Notes under the pieces: generated by a model
What the model was told of the DNA's origin: nothing
Database searches by the model: none
What the model saw: only the letters and a program-made list of their open reading frames with translations
NCBI GenBank assembly: GCA_014377155.1
Contig: JACMQD010000432.1
Span: 1 to 28,057, forward strand
DNA from: Herminiimonas sp.
Lineage (GTDB): Bacteria; Pseudomonadota; Gammaproteobacteria; Burkholderiales; Burkholderiaceae
Direction: 5' to 3'
DNA: 28,057 nt
Part shown: piece after piece, positions 25,206 to 28,057 of the stretch
Position numbering within the stretch: the first letter of the stretch is position 1
Layout: each line of letters starts with the position of its first letter
Program-made: the position numbers and the translations under genes

Positions 25206-26618
25206 ATGCGATACGAATTTTCCAGCGCCATTGCACTGCGTGATGCAATCACGAGCAAAAAACTGTCCGCCGTCGATGTCGTTCGCAACGCGTTGCAACG
25301 ACAAGTCGACTGCGAGTCACATCTCAACTGCTTTGCCACGCGTACCCCCGAGCTGGCACTTGAGGCCGCTTACAGGGCCGATCAAGCAATACAGACGGGT
25401 CAGCCGCCAGGTGCCTTGCATGGCCTGCCAATTTCCGTTAAAGATCTGATTGCCATCGGCGGGGTCCGACAGATGTTCGGGTCGCGTTCGATGGAATTCA
25501 ATGTCGCGCAAACTGATGCACCGGCCGTGGCTCGCATCAAAGCTGCCGGGGCCTGCATCATCGGCACTACCACAACCAGTGAATTCGGTTGCAAAGCTGT
25601 GGGCGACTCACCTCTGACCGGCATCACCCGCAATCCCTGGAATACCGACAAGACACCCGGCGGCTCGAGTTGCGGCGCTGCCGCCAGCGTTGCTGCAGGG
25701 GTCACACCATTTGCCCTGGGTACCGATGGTGGCGGCTCGATACGCGCACCGTCTTCGCTGACGGGCCTGTTCGGCATCAAGGCGCAATTTGCTCGCGTGC
25801 CAGTCTTTCCTGCGTCCGCCACGCCCACGCTTGGCCATGTCGGCCCGCTGGCACGTACGGTGCGCGATGCGGCTTTGTTGCTGTCTGTTATTGCTGGACA
25901 CGATCCACGGGATCCCTTCTCGGTGGCCGGCAAGGTGCCGGATTTTCAGAAAGCATGCGACTTGCCGATCAAAGGCATGCGCCTGGCCTGGAGTCCGACA
26001 CTTGGCTATGCGAAACCGGACCCAGAAGTTGTCCGGATAACTGAACTGGCAGTGAAACGATTTGAATCGCTCGGCTGTGAAATCATCGATCTGAGCGAGG
26101 GAATCGGCGGCGATCCGGTAGCCTGCTGGATGGCGGAATTTTATGCTGGGGTAGGCACCCGTTTAAACGAAACCTTGCGCACGAAGCGTCACTTGCTGGA
26201 CCCGGCAGTAGCGTCCATGCTCGACAAGGCTCTCGATCTGAGCCTGCTCGACTATTACAGCCAGGTGTTCGTACGCTACCAGTTCCGGGAAAAAATCAGG
26301 ACGCTGTTCAACTCGTTCGATCTGTTGCTGACACCGACGCTCCCAGTGTCGGCTTTCGACGTCGGGCTCGACATTCCGCCGCAATTTTCCGATCGTAACG
26401 TTTGTTCCTGGCAGTATTACACCTATCCATTCAACTTGACCGGTCAGCCCGCGGCATCCTTGCCGGTGGGCTTTACCAACGACGAGTTGCCGGTTGGTCT
26501 CCAACTGGTCGCGGCGATCAATCAGGAAGTCGACATTTTCAGGGCGGCTGCCGCGTTCGAAGCGGCATTTCCCTGGGACGGAATTCGTCCTCCGCTGTTG
26601 GACAGGCATAGGCCGTAG
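25206..26618 (+). CDS. Amidase-signature family hydrolase
   Basis: A 470-residue amidase-signature enzyme that hydrolyses a carboxamide. The Ser-cisSer-Lys triad can be placed: Lys79 in GLPISVKD, cis-Ser154 in PGGSSCGAAA, and nucleophile Ser178 in GTDGGGSIRAPSS; the spacing of the two serines (24) is as in characterised members. The start at 25206 (MRYEFSSAIA) gives a normal N-terminus; the longer open frame from 25137 overlaps the CobW gene and is rejected. The family includes enzymes for malonamate, biuret, indoleacetamide and many other amides, so the substrate is open. It probably works with the upstream cyclase and importer. Confidence 0.92.
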   Translation: MRYEFSSAIALRDAITSKKLSAVDVVRNALQRQVDCESHLNCFATRTPELALEAAYRADQAIQTGQPPGALHGLPISVKDLIAIGGVRQMFGSRSMEFNVAQTDAPAVARIKAAGACIIGTTTTSEFGCKAVGDSPLTGITRNPWNTDKTPGGSSCGAAASVAAGVTPFALGTDGGGSIRAPSSLTGLFGIKAQFARVPVFPASATPTLGHVGPLARTVRDAALLLSVIAGHDPRDPFSVAGKVPDFQKACDLPIKGMRLAWSPTLGYAKPDPEVVRITELAVKRFESLGCEIIDLSEGIGGDPVACWMAEFYAGVGTRLNETLRTKRHLLDPAVASMLDKALDLSLLDYYSQVFVRYQFREKIRTLFNSFDLLLTPTLPVSAFDVGLDIPPQFSDRNVCSWQYYTYPFNLTGQPAASLPVGFTNDELPVGLQLVAAINQEVDIFRAAAAFEAAFPWDGIRPPLLDRHRP

Positions 26619-26737
26619 TAAAAAGCGTCAAGGCTCCTGGTGCAGACATACCTGTCAGGCAGCAGTCATTCGGGTTGTTTGGTCCCGCGCCCGATCGTTG
26701 CCGCTTTACCGGCAGTACCGTTCTTTTTGAATCGGGG
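26619..26737. other. Intergenic after the amidase gene
   Basis: No gene is seen. A weak 5-bp hairpin (TGCCG/CGGCA at 26699-26714) is followed by a T-tract only after nine bases, so termination here is uncertain. Confidence 0.35.
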
Positions 26738-27240
26738 GTGCGACGCAATAGAATGCGCCAAAATTTGATCCGCGTGATTGAATCACCTGCTTAGAGCAGG
26801 GAGACAAGAAGTGCTTAAAGTGGGCATGTTCCCCAAAATCAGGCAGATGCATATCCGCGTGAAGCGGTCGATTCGTGGTAAGAGCCTCATCTGAACCGTC
26901 CGGATGAATGTGTCCGAAGAATCACAGTAGTTCCCGTCAAATAAACAACGGGAGCTACGATGCGGGTCCTTACGCTGAACTGCGGGAACCTTCGGTGGCG
27001 ATGCGCAGCGAAAGGCGCAAGCCCGAAAATAGCGATGCGCCAACAAGGGACGGAGCAGCTCGTAGTAGTGTTGAAGCCGCTGTAACGGCAGTGGAGCGAA
27101 GGGGCTGCGTCATCCTGGCATTTGGTTGTGTCAACTGCGCAAGCGGGAGGAGCACGACCCGATGGAGATCTTCTGGAACAGCCTTGACGTGAAACAATCC
27201 CAAAATCGAATAGGCGAATGCCATACGGTCACCATGTCAA
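26738..27240 (+). ncRNA. Structured segment, possibly the 5' part of a group II intron without its reverse transcriptase
   Basis: The segment starts with GTGCG, the consensus 5' end of group II introns, and contains a strong hairpin (GTAGTTCCCGT at 26927-26937 with ACGGGAGCTAC at 26948-26958, one wobble) and stretches that resemble, from memory, the RNA region preceding bacterial intron reverse transcriptases; in one frame it reads RSERRKPENSDAPTRDG. No reverse transcriptase, domain V or 3' end is present, so if the interpretation is right this is a truncated relic. Confidence is low; limits are approximate. Confidence 0.28.
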
Positions 27241-27299
27241 ATGCGAGCACTAACATAGTGGAAATGCGGGCACTAAAGATACATGTTCCACAACCAACC

Positions 27300-27458
27300 C
27301 GTCATTCCCGCGCAGGGTGAAGCAGGGGTTCAGGCAGCGAAGCTGGCAACCTGCGTAACGGTACAGGCTTGTAAGCCTGTACGCGCCCTGCAAGGGGGAA
27401 TCCATGCCGAGCTTGCAATGCCACCTCCCTATGGATTCCCGCCCGCGCGGGAATGACG
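27300..27458. repeat. Dispersed-repeat element with paired ATTCCCGC / GCGGGAAT ends
   Basis: CGTCATTCCCGC (27300-27311) is matched in inverted orientation by GCGGGAATGACG (27447-27458), enclosing about 135 bp. Inside is a second copy of part of the motif (GGATTCCCGC at 27433-27442) and a perfect palindromic hairpin (27361-27382, GTACAGGCTT/AAGCCTGTAC, 2-nt centre). The end motif resembles the dRS3-like repeats of Neisseria and other beta-proteobacteria. No coding function is seen. Confidence 0.7.
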
Positions 27459-27685
27459 GGGTTTGAGTAGGCAGTGCATTACCTTGTCGTGCCCGCATTC
27501 GACAATACCGGACGCTGGCCCGTGCCTCGATTGGCAGTTCCAACGCAAACTGCGTGTTTCATGAGCGCAGGTGTCGACTCGAATCGCCATGCTCGTTAGA
27601 GCGGTTTGCAAAATAGTGTACCGGCCCTGCACGCCGTTGCGGACCGCATTGCGGCGTTACGGCGCGCTTGTGTGGCCTGCCATAC
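27459..27685. other. Intergenic, no gene recognised
   Basis: Between the repeat and the GntR remnant I see no gene, only short open frames without motifs. Confidence 0.35.
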
Positions 27686-27925
27686 TTAATTTTCTTCCGA
27701 TTCTGACGCCGCCGATTGGCGGGAAGCTTCCGGATTGATCGCGGCTTGCAAGTCAAAGCCGGTAGCCTCATATCCTCGGCGGAAGTCGCGGATATGTTTT
27801 TCCATCCATTGGGATGCATCTTCCGGTGCCTTCGCTTTCAGTGCGCTGAAAATCGCCTTATGTGCCTGCAAAAGTCGGCTTCCGGAACCCTCGACTTTGG
27901 ACAACACGACATCAAACCCCCTGTG
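27686..27925 (-). pseudogene. 3' remnant of a GntR-family (FadR/FCD) regulator
   Basis: The minus strand encodes only the C-terminal end of an FCD effector domain: LLQAHKAIFSALKAKAPEDA, then WMEKHIRDFRRGYEATGFDL, typical of the last helices of FadR-type regulators, then a polar tail and a stop at 27686-27688. Upstream, similarity ends near 27910-27920 and an in-frame TGA stands at 26-28 of that line (27926-27928). The DNA-binding domain and most of the effector domain are missing. The break coincides with the sequence starting TGTGTCAAAC at 27922, so truncation by an element that continues to the right is likely. Confidence 0.7.
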
Positions 27926-27978
27926 TCAAACTGTTGTGAGACAACTTCATCAGTCTAATTAAGGAAGTTGGCACATAC

Positions 27979-28057
27979 ATGGAATTAAAAATGACAGCAG
28001 CAGGATACGCCCCCGACGACACCGATGGTTTTTCTGACGGTGTCCCAGAGGGAGCCC
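27979..28057 (+). CDS. Unidentified protein, N-terminal fragment running off the window
   Basis: An open frame starts at ATG 27979 after AAGGAAG (about 11 bp upstream) and remains open to the window end (26 codons: MELKMTAAGYAPDDTDGF and onward). The next Met at 27991 is an alternative start. Too little is present to recognise a family. As it starts just after the point where the FCD regulator is cut, it may belong to a mobile element. Confidence 0.4.
   Translation, partial: MELKMTAAGYAPDDTDGFSDGVPEGA

Noticed and set aside
26699..26727. Terminator after the amidase gene
   Set aside because: The stem has only 5 bp and the T-tract begins nine bases after it, so I do not call it.
1..28057. 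CRISPR arrays and tRNA or rRNA genes
   Set aside because: No regularly spaced direct repeats and no cloverleaf-like or rRNA-like sequences were noticed on reading the window.

Overview
The window looks like an accessory, catabolic part of a beta-proteobacterial chromosome, most likely order Burkholderiales (perhaps Oxalobacteraceae). This is inferred from the moderate-to-high G+C coding DNA, the mix of LysR, IclR and GntR regulators beside HAAT-type ABC and MHS-type transporters, an AcnX two-subunit enzyme, and dispersed repeats that read as ATTCCCGC / GCGGGAAT. No rRNA, tRNA or CRISPR array was found.

Layout. (1) 1-1314: gene-poor DNA with a decayed tyrosine-recombinase pseudogene (355-955, minus). 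(2) 1315-4132: a LysR regulator divergent from two tandem, translationally coupled PhyH-type Fe(II)/2-oxoglutarate dioxygenases. (3) 4563-5793: a complete IS4-family insertion sequence with imperfect terminal inverted repeats and a perfect 9-bp target duplication. (4) 5838-14607: an IclR regulator divergent from a unit encoding a GMC flavoprotein oxidoreductase, an MHS-type symporter and a split thiamine-diphosphate decarboxylase (alpha and beta); then a second unit encoding the large and small subunits of a divergent aconitase-X-type enzyme; then a GntR/UTRA regulator. (5) 15062-16765: a SulP transporter with STAS domain. (6) 17220-26618: an IclR regulator divergent from a branched-chain-amino-acid-type ABC importer (binding protein, LivH, a natural LivM-LivG fusion, LivF), closed by a strong terminator, then a metal-dependent cyclase/hydrolase, a CobW/COG0523 GTPase and an amidase. 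(7) 26619-28057: non-coding and mobile debris (a structured segment that may be the 5' part of a group II intron, a repeat with paired inverted ends, the 3' stub of a GntR/FCD regulator), and the start of an unidentified gene leaving the window.

How the genes may work together. Region 4 appears to be one regulon: the same 24-bp dyad, TTGTATTA-N8-TAATACAA, lies upstream of the GMC gene (6872-6895) and upstream of the AcnX pair (11541-11564), with no mismatch in either arm. The enzymes suggest degradation of a small polar acid: import by the MHS symporter, alcohol oxidation by the GMC enzyme, dehydration or isomerisation by the AcnX pair, and decarboxylation of a 2-oxo acid by the ThDP pair, with the two PhyH enzymes possibly providing the initial hydroxylation. 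The order of steps and the substrate cannot be read from the sequence. The AcnX pair lacks several residues usually conserved in the family, so its chemistry may differ from the characterised cis-3-hydroxyproline dehydratases. Region 6 looks like an independent uptake-and-hydrolysis system for an amide- or lactam-like compound: ABC import, ring or amide opening by the cyclase and amidase, and metal delivery by the CobW protein.
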